Shown piece after piece: positions 7,283 to 14,362 of a stretch of 42,736 nucleotides of DNA. The DNA is from Pseudonocardia sp. (GTDB taxonomy: Bacteria; Actinomycetota; Actinomycetes; Mycobacteriales; Pseudonocardiaceae), in the NCBI GenBank assembly GCA_016794615.1, contig JAEUJO010000108.1, forward strand, positions 1 to 42,736. The letters run 5' to 3'. Positions within the stretch are counted from its first letter, which is position 1. Each line of letters starts with the position of its first letter. The translations under genes and the position numbers were made by a program. The notes beneath the pieces were generated by a model. The model searched no databases. It was not told where the DNA came from and saw nothing but the letters and a program-made list of their open reading frames with translations.

Positions 7283-7933
7283 GTGACCGTTCTCGCGCTC
7301 GGACCGGAGTGGCTCAAGCCCGACACGATCCTGACATGGCTCGGGCCGTGGGCCCTGGTCGGGCTCGCACTGATCATCTTCGCCGAGTGCGGCCTGCTGC
7401 TCGGGTTCTTCCTTCCCGGCGACTCCCTGCTGTTCACCGCAGGCCTCTTCGTCGCCAGTGGCGCCATCGGCGCGCCGCTCTGGGCGGTGTGCCTCCTGTT
7501 GGTGGGCGCCGCCGTGCTGGGGAACGCCACCGGCTACTGGATCGGCCGTAGCGCGGGGCCTGCGGTGTTCCACAAGCCGCAGTCGCGGCTGTTCAATCCG
7601 CATCATGTGGCCAAGACGCAGGAGTTCTTCGACCGCTACGGGAACCGGGCGATCGTGCTCGGCCGGTTCGTGCCGATCGTCCGCACGTTCATCACGGTCA
7701 TGGCGGGCGTGGGCCGGATGGATCCGCGCCGCTACCTGACCTACTCCCTCATCGGGGGTGTGGCCTGGGCCGCCGGCGTCACCGTGCTCGGCTACTGGCT
7801 CGGCCAGTTCGCCGTCGTCAAGGCCAACATCGAGCTGATGCTCGTCGCGATCGTGCTGCTCTCGGTGCTGCCGATGATCATCGAGGTACTGCGGGCCCGC
7901 CGCGGCCGAGCACGACAGACCGGAGCGGCCTGA
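7283..7933 (+). CDS. DedA-family membrane protein (first copy)
   Basis: A 216-aa polytopic protein of the DedA/VTT family, proposed half-transporters or flippases for undecaprenyl phosphate and phospholipids that depend on proton-motive force. Family signatures are the acidic residue in IIFAECGLLLGFFLPGDSLL, then GNATGYWIGRSAG, and the Arg-containing GRFVPIVRTFITVMAGVGRMDPRRY, followed by C-terminal helices. The start is GTG at 7283, because the upstream frame is Arg-rich out-of-family sequence overlapping the TauE gene. A second DedA gene follows 24 nt downstream with its own -10 hexamer, so the pair may be both co-transcribed and independently expressed. Confidence 0.92.
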   Translation: MTVLALGPEWLKPDTILTWLGPWALVGLALIIFAECGLLLGFFLPGDSLLFTAGLFVASGAIGAPLWAVCLLLVGAAVLGNATGYWIGRSAGPAVFHKPQSRLFNPHHVAKTQEFFDRYGNRAIVLGRFVPIVRTFITVMAGVGRMDPRRYLTYSLIGGVAWAAGVTVLGYWLGQFAVVKANIELMLVAIVLLSVLPMIIEVLRARRGRARQTGAA

Positions 7934-7944
7934 CCGGACATCGC

Positions 7945-7950
7945 TACCCT
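7945..7950 (+). promoter_or_regulatory. -10 hexamer TACCCT of the second DedA gene (leaderless)
   Basis: TACCCT lies in the 24-nt gap between the two DedA genes and ends 7 nt before the GTG at 7958. There is no ribosome site, so the second gene probably has its own leaderless start. Confidence 0.55.
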
Positions 7951-7957
7951 CGCAGGT

Positions 7958-8686
7958 GTGGGCAGCGGTGCGGTGACGAACCTGGCGCTGCCGTTCCTCG
8001 ATGAGGCCGGGCCGGTCACGGTGTGGGTCGTCGTGCTCGTGTTCGTCTTCCTCGAGTGCGCGTTCATCATCGGGCTGTTCCTGCCCGGCGACTCGCTGCT
8101 GATCGCCGCGGGGGTGCTGCTGGCCGAGCACGGGCACGAGTCGGGGGCCTGGTTGCTCGGCGGCGTCGCCACGGCCGTCGCGGTGGCCGGAAACCAGGTG
8201 GGCTACCTCGTCGGCCGCTACACCGGCACCCGCATGCTCGCTCGCAGGGAAGGTCGTGTGCTCAACCGGGCGAACCTGGCCCGTGCGACGGCCTTCTTCG
8301 AGCGCTGGGGATTCTGGGCGATCGTCGTCGCCCGGTGGATCCCGTGGATCCGCACGCTCGCGCCGATGATCGCCGGCGCGGCGCGGATGGACAACCGCCG
8401 CTACATCACGGCGAACGCGGTCGGCGCGGCGTGCTGGGTGCCCACGCTGATCCTGCTCGGGTACTACGGAGCGGGCCTGCTCGACGCCGTGCCGTGGCTG
8501 CGGACCACCGCGACGGTGCTGGCGGTGGCGGGGTTCGTGCTCGGCAGCGCCGTGGGCCTGCACCGCTTCCGGCAGGAGATGCGCCGCCCGATCGACGAAG
8601 ACGCCCCACACCCCGAAGACGCCTTCCGCGACGAGGCGACCGCCCGCGAGCGGCCGGTGCCCGACGACGAGCGCCCGGGGGCGTGA
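7958..8686 (+). CDS. DedA-family membrane protein (second copy)
   Basis: A 242-aa DedA/VTT protein, paralogous to its upstream neighbour. It shows FLECAFIIGLFLPGDSLLIAAG, GNQVGYLVGRYTG and the Arg motif ARWIPWIRTLAPMIAGAARMDNRRY, so acidic and basic family residues are retained. It differs from the first copy by a hydrophilic acidic tail of about 35 residues (RPIDEDAPHPEDAFRDEAT and beyond). The pair is too diverged to be a recent duplication. GTG at 7958 follows a TANNNT hexamer by 7 nt. It converges on the GH76 gene, with a short hairpin between. Confidence 0.92.
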   Translation: MGSGAVTNLALPFLDEAGPVTVWVVVLVFVFLECAFIIGLFLPGDSLLIAAGVLLAEHGHESGAWLLGGVATAVAVAGNQVGYLVGRYTGTRMLARREGRVLNRANLARATAFFERWGFWAIVVARWIPWIRTLAPMIAGAARMDNRRYITANAVGAACWVPTLILLGYYGAGLLDAVPWLRTTATVLAVAGFVLGSAVGLHRFRQEMRRPIDEDAPHPEDAFRDEATARERPVPDDERPGA

Positions 8687-8690
8687 GTGT

Positions 8691-8709
8691 CAGGAAGGCC
8701 ACGTTCCTG
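8691..8709. terminator. Hairpin between convergent dedA and GH76 genes
   Basis: CAGGAA and TTCCTG arms enclose a 7-nt loop, 4 nt after the dedA stop. There is no T-tract. Its position between convergent genes suggests a bidirectional terminator or RNA-stability element. Confidence 0.4.
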
Positions 8710-8738
8710 CAACCAACTGCGGGCGCGCCGACCGACGG

Positions 8739-9875
8739 TCAGCCGGCGCGCTGCACCGCCGCCGCGGCCTCCAGCAGCATCCACGCCGAGAGCTGCACCG
8801 ACAGGTCCGCCTCGGCGCGCCCGGGGCGCGGGGAGCGGGCCGGGCAGCGCCAGTCCTGGGCGAACACCGGGCCCCCGCCGAGCTCCAGCCGGCCCGCCCA
8901 GGCCGCCGCGGCGCTCGCGAGCACGATCCGGGAGGCCGCGGGGGCGAGATCCGGGCGCCGGAGCGCGGCGTCTGCCAGGTAGCGGGCCAGGATCCCGTTG
9001 AACAGGCCGCCGTCGCCACCGTCGGCATAGCCAGGGACGACACCGTCCGGGCCCACGACGTGGCTGCCGATCGCGTCCATCAACGCCGTCGCCCGCGCCG
9101 CCCACCGCGCGTCTCCGTCGACATCCGCCAGCGCCACACACGCCCCGAGGTGGACCCCCTGGCAGTACGTGTAGACGGTGCCCTCGACGGCGCGCACCAG
9201 ACCGTCCGGCCCGCCCCGCACCCCGTCGCGGATCAGGCCCGTCGCCGGGTCGAGCAGCGTGTCGTTCATCCAGTCGACGACGGAGGCCGCCAGTCCGACG
9301 TGGCCGCCGCGGGCCAGCAGGATCGCGGCGGGGCCGTTGGCGGGGGCGTTCTTGAAGTCGTCGCCGCGCCGCCACCAGATCCCGCCGCCGCAGTCCGCGC
9401 TCCACCCGTCGCGCAGCGCCACGGTGACCGCGCCGAGCACCGGCCGGGCAGAGCGCCGCGCCAGCGTGCCGGCGCGCTGCACCGCGAGGCCGAACCAGGC
9501 GACGTCGTCGTAGTAGTCGTTGGTCCACGACCCGAGGTTGCGCAGCCGGACCGTGCGGGCGACCGCCGCGATCGTGTCGGCCCGCCCCGGACGAGGGGCG
9601 CGCAGCTGGGCGTCGACGAGGCAGTCGAGCAGGTGCGCCTGCCACCAGTAGTGCCAGGGCCAGGGCTTCACGGGCGGGAGCCGCGGCCACCGGATCCGCC
9701 CGATCCGCGTACCGGGGACGACCCCGCCGAGGCGGCGCAGGTACCGACGGACGATCGCGCGCTCGGCCCTGCCGGCGCGGGCGGCCCAGTCGACGTCGGC
9801 GACGCGACCGGTCACGTACGGGTCCGGAACCGGGCCGCCCACACCGCCCATCGCACCCACCTGTCTCTTCACCAT
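8739..9875 (-). CDS. Glycoside hydrolase family 76 protein (alpha-1,6-mannanase-like)
   Basis: A 378-aa protein of the GH76 family, which cleaves alpha-1,6-mannan backbones by retaining catalysis. The catalytic Asp pair appears in WTNDYYDDVAWFGLAVQRAG, and the other signatures are GGIWWRRGDDFKNAPANGPAAIL, the TVYTYCQGVHLGACVAL helix and the terminal QLSAWMLLEAAAAV. No Sec or Tat signal peptide or membrane segment is seen, although many GH76 enzymes act outside the cell. It could act on cytosolic-face mannolipid or oligomannoside, or be exported by another route. The ATG at 9875 has a strong GGAGGGGGG 4 nt upstream. No glycan gene is adjacent. Confidence 0.85.
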   Translation of the reverse strand: MVKRQVGAMGGVGGPVPDPYVTGRVADVDWAARAGRAERAIVRRYLRRLGGVVPGTRIGRIRWPRLPPVKPWPWHYWWQAHLLDCLVDAQLRAPRPGRADTIAAVARTVRLRNLGSWTNDYYDDVAWFGLAVQRAGTLARRSARPVLGAVTVALRDGWSADCGGGIWWRRGDDFKNAPANGPAAILLARGGHVGLAASVVDWMNDTLLDPATGLIRDGVRGGPDGLVRAVEGTVYTYCQGVHLGACVALADVDGDARWAARATALMDAIGSHVVGPDGVVPGYADGGDGGLFNGILARYLADAALRRPDLAPAASRIVLASAAAAWAGRLELGGGPVFAQDWRCPARSPRPGRAEADLSVQLSAWMLLEAAAAVQRAG

Positions 9876-10019
9876 GCCGCCCCCCTCCGTACAAGGGTGT
9901 CGATATTCCGCGCCGAGGCGCGGGACCTGAGGTTCTCAAGACCCTCGTCAAGACGGACAGTGTCGCGAGCCCGTCAAGGCGGCTCGATCCGGACATCCCG
10001 GTGCGTCGCCGGACGGCCG

Positions 10020-10679
10020 TCACCACGCGCTGGACAGGTCCGCATGAGCCCGCACCCAAGCATGCATGACGATCCCGGCGGCCACGCCGGCGTTCACCGA
10101 ACGGGTGGATCCGAACTGCGCGATCGACACCGTGAGTCCCGCGACCGCCCGCGCGGCGTCGGTCAGGCCGGGCCCCTCCTGGCCGAACAGGAGCACGCAG
10201 GCGCGGGGCAGCAGCGCGGTCTCCAGGCGCACGGCACCGGGGGTGTTGTCGACGGCCACGACGGTGAGGCCGTGCGCGGCGGCGAAGGCGGCGAGCCCGG
10301 CGAGGTCCGCGTGGTGGTGCACCGCGACGTAGCGGTCGGTGACCATCGCTCCGCGACGGTTCCACCGCCGCCGCCCGACGATGTGCACGCCGGTCGCGGC
10401 GAAGGCGTTCGCGGTGCGGACAACCGTGCCGATGTTGTGGTCGTGGCCGAAGTTCTCGATGGCGACGTGGAACGGGTGCGCGCGCCGCGCGAGGTCCGCG
10501 GCGACGGCGTCCCGGCGCCAGTAGCGGTAGGCGTCGACGACGTTGCGCCGGTCGCCGTTGGCGAGCAGCTCCGGGTCATAGCGGTCGTCGGCCGGCCACG
10601 TGCCCGGCCACGGTCCGACGCCGACGGCCCCGGGCACCGCCCACTCCGTAGCGCCCGGCGTATCGGTCTCGTCGCTCAC
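10020..10679 (-). CDS. SpoU/TrmH-family RNA 2'-O-methyltransferase
   Basis: A 219-aa SPOUT methyltransferase acting on tRNA or rRNA ribose 2'-OH with S-adenosylmethionine. All three knot motifs are present: motif 1 ENFGHDHNIGTVVRTANAF, motif 2 LLFGQEGPGL, and motif 3 SIAQFGSTRSVNAGVAAGIVM with the conserved Asn. Unlike RlmB-type members it lacks an N-terminal L30e-like RNA-binding domain; instead it has about 60 residues rich in Tyr/Arg/Asp. The target nucleotide cannot be given. The start is GTG at 10679 with only a weak GGGGA upstream. A strong hairpin separates it from the FtsH-like gene, so it is probably transcribed independently. Confidence 0.88.
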   Translation of the reverse strand: MSDETDTPGATEWAVPGAVGVGPWPGTWPADDRYDPELLANGDRRNVVDAYRYWRRDAVAADLARRAHPFHVAIENFGHDHNIGTVVRTANAFAATGVHIVGRRRWNRRGAMVTDRYVAVHHHADLAGLAAFAAAHGLTVVAVDNTPGAVRLETALLPRACVLLFGQEGPGLTDAARAVAGLTVSIAQFGSTRSVNAGVAAGIVMHAWVRAHADLSSAW

Positions 10680-10698
10680 GCGGTGATCGTCCCCGAAC

Positions 10699-10750
10699 GA
10701 GCGAACGCGGCTTCGGCAAGGGTGGACCTCGCCGAAGCCGCGTTCGGCTC
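10699..10750. terminator. Long hairpin, copy 1 of a repeated palindrome
   Basis: A perfect 16-bp stem (10702-10717 with 10731-10746) is extended by GAG/CTC across one bulge. The 13-nt loop begins AAGGGTGGACC. It lies 3 nt after the stop of the FtsH-like gene, so termination is the likely role despite no T-tract. Its sequence, including GGCAAGGGT at the stem-loop junction, matches the hairpin at 18066-18116. Confidence 0.7.
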
Positions 10751-10752
10751 GA

Positions 10753-13260
10753 TCAGCGGGACTGGTCGTACGGAGCGGGGTTCGGTGCCGGGGTGGCGGC
10801 CGCCGTGTCGCCCTCCTCCGCCGAGGGCAGGGCCCGCCGCCCGCCCGCGGGCAGCGCGAGCTTCACCGACGTGTGGCCGCGGTGCGCTCCTGCCGCCGCG
10901 GCGTGGTAGTCTTCCAGGCTGCTGACGAAGACCGGGTCGCGGTACACCCGACCGTCCACCGAGAGCCCCTCACGGCCCTCGACCACGGACTCGATGTCGT
11001 CACCGGTGAGGGTCTTGTGGGTCTCCAGGGCGTGCGCGATGGCCAGCACCGAGGAGCGGTTCTCCCGCAGGATCGCCTCGGCCCGGCCGAGCAGCTCGGC
11101 GAGCTGGTCCTCGATCCGGTCGGCGAGCGCGGCGCGCAGCTTGGTCTCGGTGCTCTCGCCCTTCTGCGGGCCGCCGCGGCCGCCACCCGGGCTGCCGACC
11201 TCGAGCCGCCGCGCCGTCGAGTACGACGACACGGTGTGGCCCATGCCCCAGTAGCCCTCCATGAACGACGCCACCGCCGTGGCCGACTCCAGGTCCCCCG
11301 ACACGCCGGACGACGAGTCGCCGTCGAAGAACATCCGCTCCCCGGCCAGCGAGGCGAGCGAGACGAGGATGTCCGCCTCGTACTCCGAGCGCCACCGGGT
11401 GAACTGGTCCTCCGGCGGGATGCTCGCGACCATGCCGAGGTAGTCGCTGCCCTTCTCGATCGTCGCGAGGTCGATCTCCATGTGCTGGCGGGTGCGGTAG
11501 GCGACGACGGCGTGGCAGGCCTCGTGCACGGCGACGGCGTGGCGCTCGCGCTCGATGTACTCGACGTCTTCGGGCGGGCCGAGGTCCTTGAGCTGCTTGG
11601 CCTTCATCACGTCGCGCCAGGTGATGACCTCCCGGCCGTCCCGGATCGCCGTGATCAGGGCCTCGTTCACCAGGTCCTTGATCGTCGCGCCGGTGGCGTA
11701 CGGGGTGATCGTGGCGAGCTTGTCCAGCTCCTCGTCGGTGACCTCGTGCGGCACCTTGTCCAGGTAGCCCCGGTAGGTGCGGATCCGGCCGGCCTTGCTC
11801 GGGTAGCCGACCCGGTAGATCCGGTCGATGCGGCCCGGGCGGAGCAGCGCCTCGTCCAGCGCTTCGGGCATGTTCGTCGCCATCATGACGAGAATGCGGT
11901 ACTTGGGCGGCGGCTTCGGCCGCATGCCCAGCGCCCGGCGGCCCCAGCGGTTGAGGATGCCCCGCGGCTTCTTCAGGCCGGAGATCTCGGTGAGCAGCGC
12001 CTGCAGCGTGCCCGATCCGCCCCCGCCTCCGTTCAGGCCTCCCCCCATCACGAACCGGCTACCCATCACGAACCGGCTACCCATCACGAACCGGCTGCGC
12101 CCGCCCGGCTCCTCAGCCGGTGTGCTCGCCATCGCCTCGCGGGTCAGGAGCACCTTCGTGTCGTGCGAGAGGTAGGAGAACCCGTGGCAGCCCCCTGTGC
12201 TGAACGGAGCGGGGTGCATCCCGCGCGCACCGCCGGGCGCCGTCCCGCCGAGCGAGCCGCGATTGCCCAGGGCGTCCGCCTCGTCGAAGAACACGATGAC
12301 GCCGCCGTAGCGCAGCGCGAGCTTGCGCAGCTTCCGGAACAGCGACTTGACCTTGAGGATGCCGACGCCCATGAACATGTTGATGAAGGCGCCGGGGTCG
12401 ACGAAGACGTACGGCCTGCCGGTCTCCCCCGCGACGGCCTCGGCCATCAGCGTCTTGCCGGTTCCGGGCGGGCCCCACAGCAGGATGCCGCCGGGGACGT
12501 AGCCACCCTTGGCCTCGATCTCGTCCGGCTTCTCCAGGAACATGATGTTCTCCCGGATCCGCTGGACGACGTGGTCCTGGCCCCAGACGTCGGTGAACCG
12601 GGTCTTGATGTCGTCGGGGTAGTAGGTGTCGACACCGCCGCGTGACAGTAGCCAGAACAGGCCGATGAACTGGAACGCGATGAAGAAGAACGCGAAGGCC
12701 AGCTGCAGGATCAGCGGCAACGCCTGGAACAGCAGCGCCGGTGCCGCGAACAGCGCCAGCACCGGCGAGGTCTCCAGGATCTGGCCCGCGACCACCGCGA
12801 ACAGCACGATGAACGCGATGATCTTCACCAGGCGGGCCAGCCGGAAGCGGGTCCAGTCGGAGAACCGCCGCTTCATCGTCCGGTCGAAGCCGCCGAACAC
12901 CCGGTACGACCAGAACCGGTGGTAGCCGGCGGAACGCTCGCTGACGAAGTAGTGCACCTGACGCAGCAACTCCAGGCCCATCAGCCAGAGCAGCCACTGG
13001 GACTCCTCGACGTGGAGGCGCACCGCGTCGACGAACGGCAGCAGCGGGTTGTCCGCCATCGCCGACCAGACGACGACGAGCCAGATCACACCCAGCAGGA
13101 GCAACAGCCGGATGCGGTGCCACAGCGAGGCCTTCGGCCGCGTCGGCCTGCGCGGCGGCGGGGCCGCGGCGGCGGGCGGATCCGAGGGCGGGGCGAGCCC
13201 GTCGTGCACGGGCGCGGGCCCCGAGGGGCCGGGCCCGGTGGGATCGGAAGGGGCGGTCAT
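10753..13260 (-). CDS. FtsH-like membrane AAA+ zinc metalloprotease
   Basis: An 835-aa FtsH-related ATP-dependent protease. A Pro-rich N-terminus precedes membrane helices near residues 48-68 and 142-205. The AAA+ module has Walker A GPPGTGKT (263-270), Walker B VIVFFDEA (321-328) and the sensor/second-region-of-homology ATNMPEALDEALLRPGRIDR (461-480). The zinc protease domain has HEACH (579-583) and a downstream SSSGVSGDLESATAVA with the third-ligand Asp. An insertion between Walker B and the sensor (residues 335-415) contains GSRFVM three times. It is longer than ordinary FtsH and belongs to an actinobacterial variant. ATG at 13260 overlaps the lipoprotein stop by 4 nt (ATGA), indicating translational coupling. 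Confidence 0.9.
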   Translation of the reverse strand: MTAPSDPTGPGPSGPAPVHDGLAPPSDPPAAAAPPPRRPTRPKASLWHRIRLLLLLGVIWLVVVWSAMADNPLLPFVDAVRLHVEESQWLLWLMGLELLRQVHYFVSERSAGYHRFWSYRVFGGFDRTMKRRFSDWTRFRLARLVKIIAFIVLFAVVAGQILETSPVLALFAAPALLFQALPLILQLAFAFFFIAFQFIGLFWLLSRGGVDTYYPDDIKTRFTDVWGQDHVVQRIRENIMFLEKPDEIEAKGGYVPGGILLWGPPGTGKTLMAEAVAGETGRPYVFVDPGAFINMFMGVGILKVKSLFRKLRKLALRYGGVIVFFDEADALGNRGSLGGTAPGGARGMHPAPFSTGGCHGFSYLSHDTKVLLTREAMASTPAEEPGGRSRFVMGSRFVMGSRFVMGGGLNGGGGGSGTLQALLTEISGLKKPRGILNRWGRRALGMRPKPPPKYRILVMMATNMPEALDEALLRPGRIDRIYRVGYPSKAGRIRTYRGYLDKVPHEVTDEELDKLATITPYATGATIKDLVNEALITAIRDGREVITWRDVMKAKQLKDLGPPEDVEYIERERHAVAVHEACHAVVAYRTRQHMEIDLATIEKGSDYLGMVASIPPEDQFTRWRSEYEADILVSLASLAGERMFFDGDSSSGVSGDLESATAVASFMEGYWGMGHTVSSYSTARRLEVGSPGGGRGGPQKGESTETKLRAALADRIEDQLAELLGRAEAILRENRSSVLAIAHALETHKTLTGDDIESVVEGREGLSVDGRVYRDPVFVSSLEDYHAAAAGAHRGHTSVKLALPAGGRRALPSAEEGDTAAATPAPNPAPYDQSR
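12044..12096 (-). repeat. 18-bp tandem repeat inside the FtsH-like gene
   Basis: Three copies of CCCATCACGAACCGGCT (plus-strand sense) are spaced exactly 18 bp apart, the last truncated by one base. On the coding strand this gives GSRFVM three times, next to a Gly-rich loop. Copies are identical at the DNA level, pointing to recent in-frame expansion. Confidence 0.95.
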
Positions 13261-13949
13261 GGGCTCTCCCGGACGGTGAAGGAGGAGACCACTGTGCCGA
13301 TCTCCTTCTGGCGCTGCTCGTAGCACTCTGTCGAACAGCGCACGAAGAACATGTACAGCTTGCTGGCGTCGTCGTTGAGGTAAGCCGTCTGATCCATCAT
13401 CTGCATCGGTCCGTTACCCACGCGGTAGCGGAACACCGAGTGCACGCCGTGCAGCCCCGTGCCCGGGGTGAGCACATCGTCACTGACCAGCACGAAGTTG
13501 CTGACCCCCGACGTCGGGTCCAGCTCGGCCGCCTGCCGTGCCGAGGGCGAGACCGGATAGAACAGGTCACGGAGCCGGTCCAGGGAGAACTGCCCGCGGG
13601 CGGTCGGCGGGATCTGCTGGACTCCGACGAACGCGGCGGGCGCAGGCGCGCTCGGGCCGAACAGGTGCACCGGCGACGGTGCGGTGTCGGCGTCGTAGGC
13701 CTCGAACCACAGGCCGCGCTGCTCCTCGGTCAGCGTCGGGTCGAAGCCGATCGCGTCGTCCATCGCCTTGCCGTCGATCTGCCGCCAGGTGGCGGGCACC
13801 TTGAGGTAGGTGCGGTCCGTCGAGTTCGTGACGTACGTGTACTCCGGTGAGCCGCAACCGGCCACCAGCCCCATGAGGGCGGCGGCCGACAGCAGTAGGA
13901 GTGCCCTGGCGGTGACCGGGGAACTCCTGTGCCGTGCTCGGATCGGCAT
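13257..13949 (-). CDS. Secreted lipoprotein, partner of the FtsH-like protease
   Basis: A 230-aa lipoprotein. The first 33 residues form a signal peptide with the lipobox LVAGC, and mature protein begins CGSPEYTYV. The rest is a soluble domain of unknown family with Tyr/Trp-rich segments (YLKVPATWRQID, LWFEAYDADTAPSPVHLFG) and two Cys near the C-terminus (FVRCSTECYEQ) that could pair. The ATG at 13949 has AGGAGG 4 nt upstream; the longer frame from 14069 is rejected. Its stop overlaps the FtsH-like start by 4 nt, so the lipoprotein may act with that protease at the membrane, perhaps presenting substrates (inference). Confidence 0.85.
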   Translation of the reverse strand: MPIRARHRSSPVTARALLLLSAAALMGLVAGCGSPEYTYVTNSTDRTYLKVPATWRQIDGKAMDDAIGFDPTLTEEQRGLWFEAYDADTAPSPVHLFGPSAPAPAAFVGVQQIPPTARGQFSLDRLRDLFYPVSPSARQAAELDPTSGVSNFVLVSDDVLTPGTGLHGVHSVFRYRVGNGPMQMMDQTAYLNDDASKLYMFFVRCSTECYEQRQKEIGTVVSSFTVRESP

Positions 13950-14060
13950 CCGACCTCCTGCGTGACCGACCTGTGATGTCGAGTATGCGCCACGACCGCA
14001 GCCATCAGCCTCCTCGCCATGGTTTGCGAGGACGTTTCGGGGGACATCCGGACGGTCTTG

Positions 14061-14076
14061 CGGCACCATGGTGCCG
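14061..14076. repeat. Perfect 16-bp palindrome
   Basis: CGGCACCATGGTGCCG is self-complementary throughout. Its half sequence CGGCACC also occurs in the next palindrome (14122-14128), so the two could form alternative pairings in a transcript. Confidence 0.9.
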
Positions 14077-14081
14077 GGTGC

Positions 14082-14146
14082 GCCCTACCGCCGGTGTGAG
14101 GCTGCGGTGCCGGTCGTCGACCGGCACCGACGCCGGGCGGTAGGGC
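14082..14146. repeat. Nested inverted repeats (hairpin within a hairpin)
   Basis: The outer arms GCCCTACCGCC (14082-14092) and GGCGGTAGGGC (14136-14146) are perfectly complementary over 11 bp. Inside them, 14105-14129 is a perfect palindrome of two 12-bp arms around T14117. It lies more than 100 nt upstream of both flanking genes and their apparent promoters. Candidates are a small RNA, a protein-binding site or a cruciform element. Confidence 0.75.
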
Positions 14147-14231
14147 AGCCGGCGATCGACCGCCCGGCGACGGTGAGCGGTCACGGTGGGTCACATTTTC
14201 GCGATCGCGGCGGCCGCCCTGAGAATGTTAC

Positions 14232-14264
14232 GTGGCGAACGGCCTAACGTTCAGTGGCGAATGG
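14232..14264 (+). promoter_or_regulatory. 22-bp-period direct repeat GTGGCGAAYGG
   Basis: GTGGCGAACGG (14232-14242) and GTGGCGAATGG (14254-14264) are in the same orientation and 22 bp apart, two helical turns. Each is preceded by GTT plus two bases. The layout suits an OmpR-type response regulator dimer upstream of the ferric-reductase-like gene. Confidence 0.45.
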
Positions 14265-14303
14265 CGGGGTTGCTGCCACTCGCCGTTTCACAGAGTGCGC
14301 ACA

Positions 14304-14320
14304 TCTCACCCGGCTCTCAG
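14304..14320 (+). promoter_or_regulatory. 11-bp-period direct repeat TCTCA
   Basis: TCTCAC (14304-14309) and TCTCAG (14315-14320) repeat at exactly 11 bp and end 28 nt before the -10 hexamer at 14349, around the -35 position. This is the geometry of an activator of the OmpR class. Confidence 0.5.
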
Positions 14321-14348
14321 CTTCTGGAACCGTCGGTGATCTCCGACC

Positions 14349-14354
14349 TACGGT
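14349..14354 (+). promoter_or_regulatory. -10 hexamer TACGGT of the ferric-reductase-like gene (leaderless)
   Basis: TACGGT ends 8 nt before the ATG at 14363 and no ribosome site lies between, so the transcript is probably leaderless. The expected -35 region carries no TTGACA-like hexamer, consistent with activator dependence. Confidence 0.5.
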
Positions 14355-14362
14355 CCCGGGCC

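Larger units (their letters stand above)
13950..14362. other. Divergent regulatory region rich in palindromes and direct repeats
   Basis: A 413-nt gap between the divergent lipoprotein and ferric-reductase-like genes. From left to right it holds the lipoprotein ribosome site, a 16-bp perfect palindrome (14061-14076), nested inverted repeats (14082-14146), CGCGATCGCG (14200-14209), two direct-repeat pairs (14232-14264 and 14304-14320) and a -10 hexamer (14349-14354). No open frame here is convincing. Confidence 0.7.

Noticed and set aside
10873..12645. 590-codon plus-strand ORF opposite the FtsH-like gene
   Set aside because: It is antisense shadow composition, and even the 18-bp repeat reads as meaningless HHEPAT units there.
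13261..13326. 22-codon N-terminal extension of the FtsH-like protein
   Set aside because: The extension lies inside the lipoprotein gene. The ATG at 13260 forms an ATGA overlap with GGGAGA upstream and gives the family-like N-terminus.
14186..14362. 59-codon N-terminal extension of the ferric-reductase-like protein
   Set aside because: It would translate through the direct repeats and the -10 hexamer and adds no membrane or signal feature.
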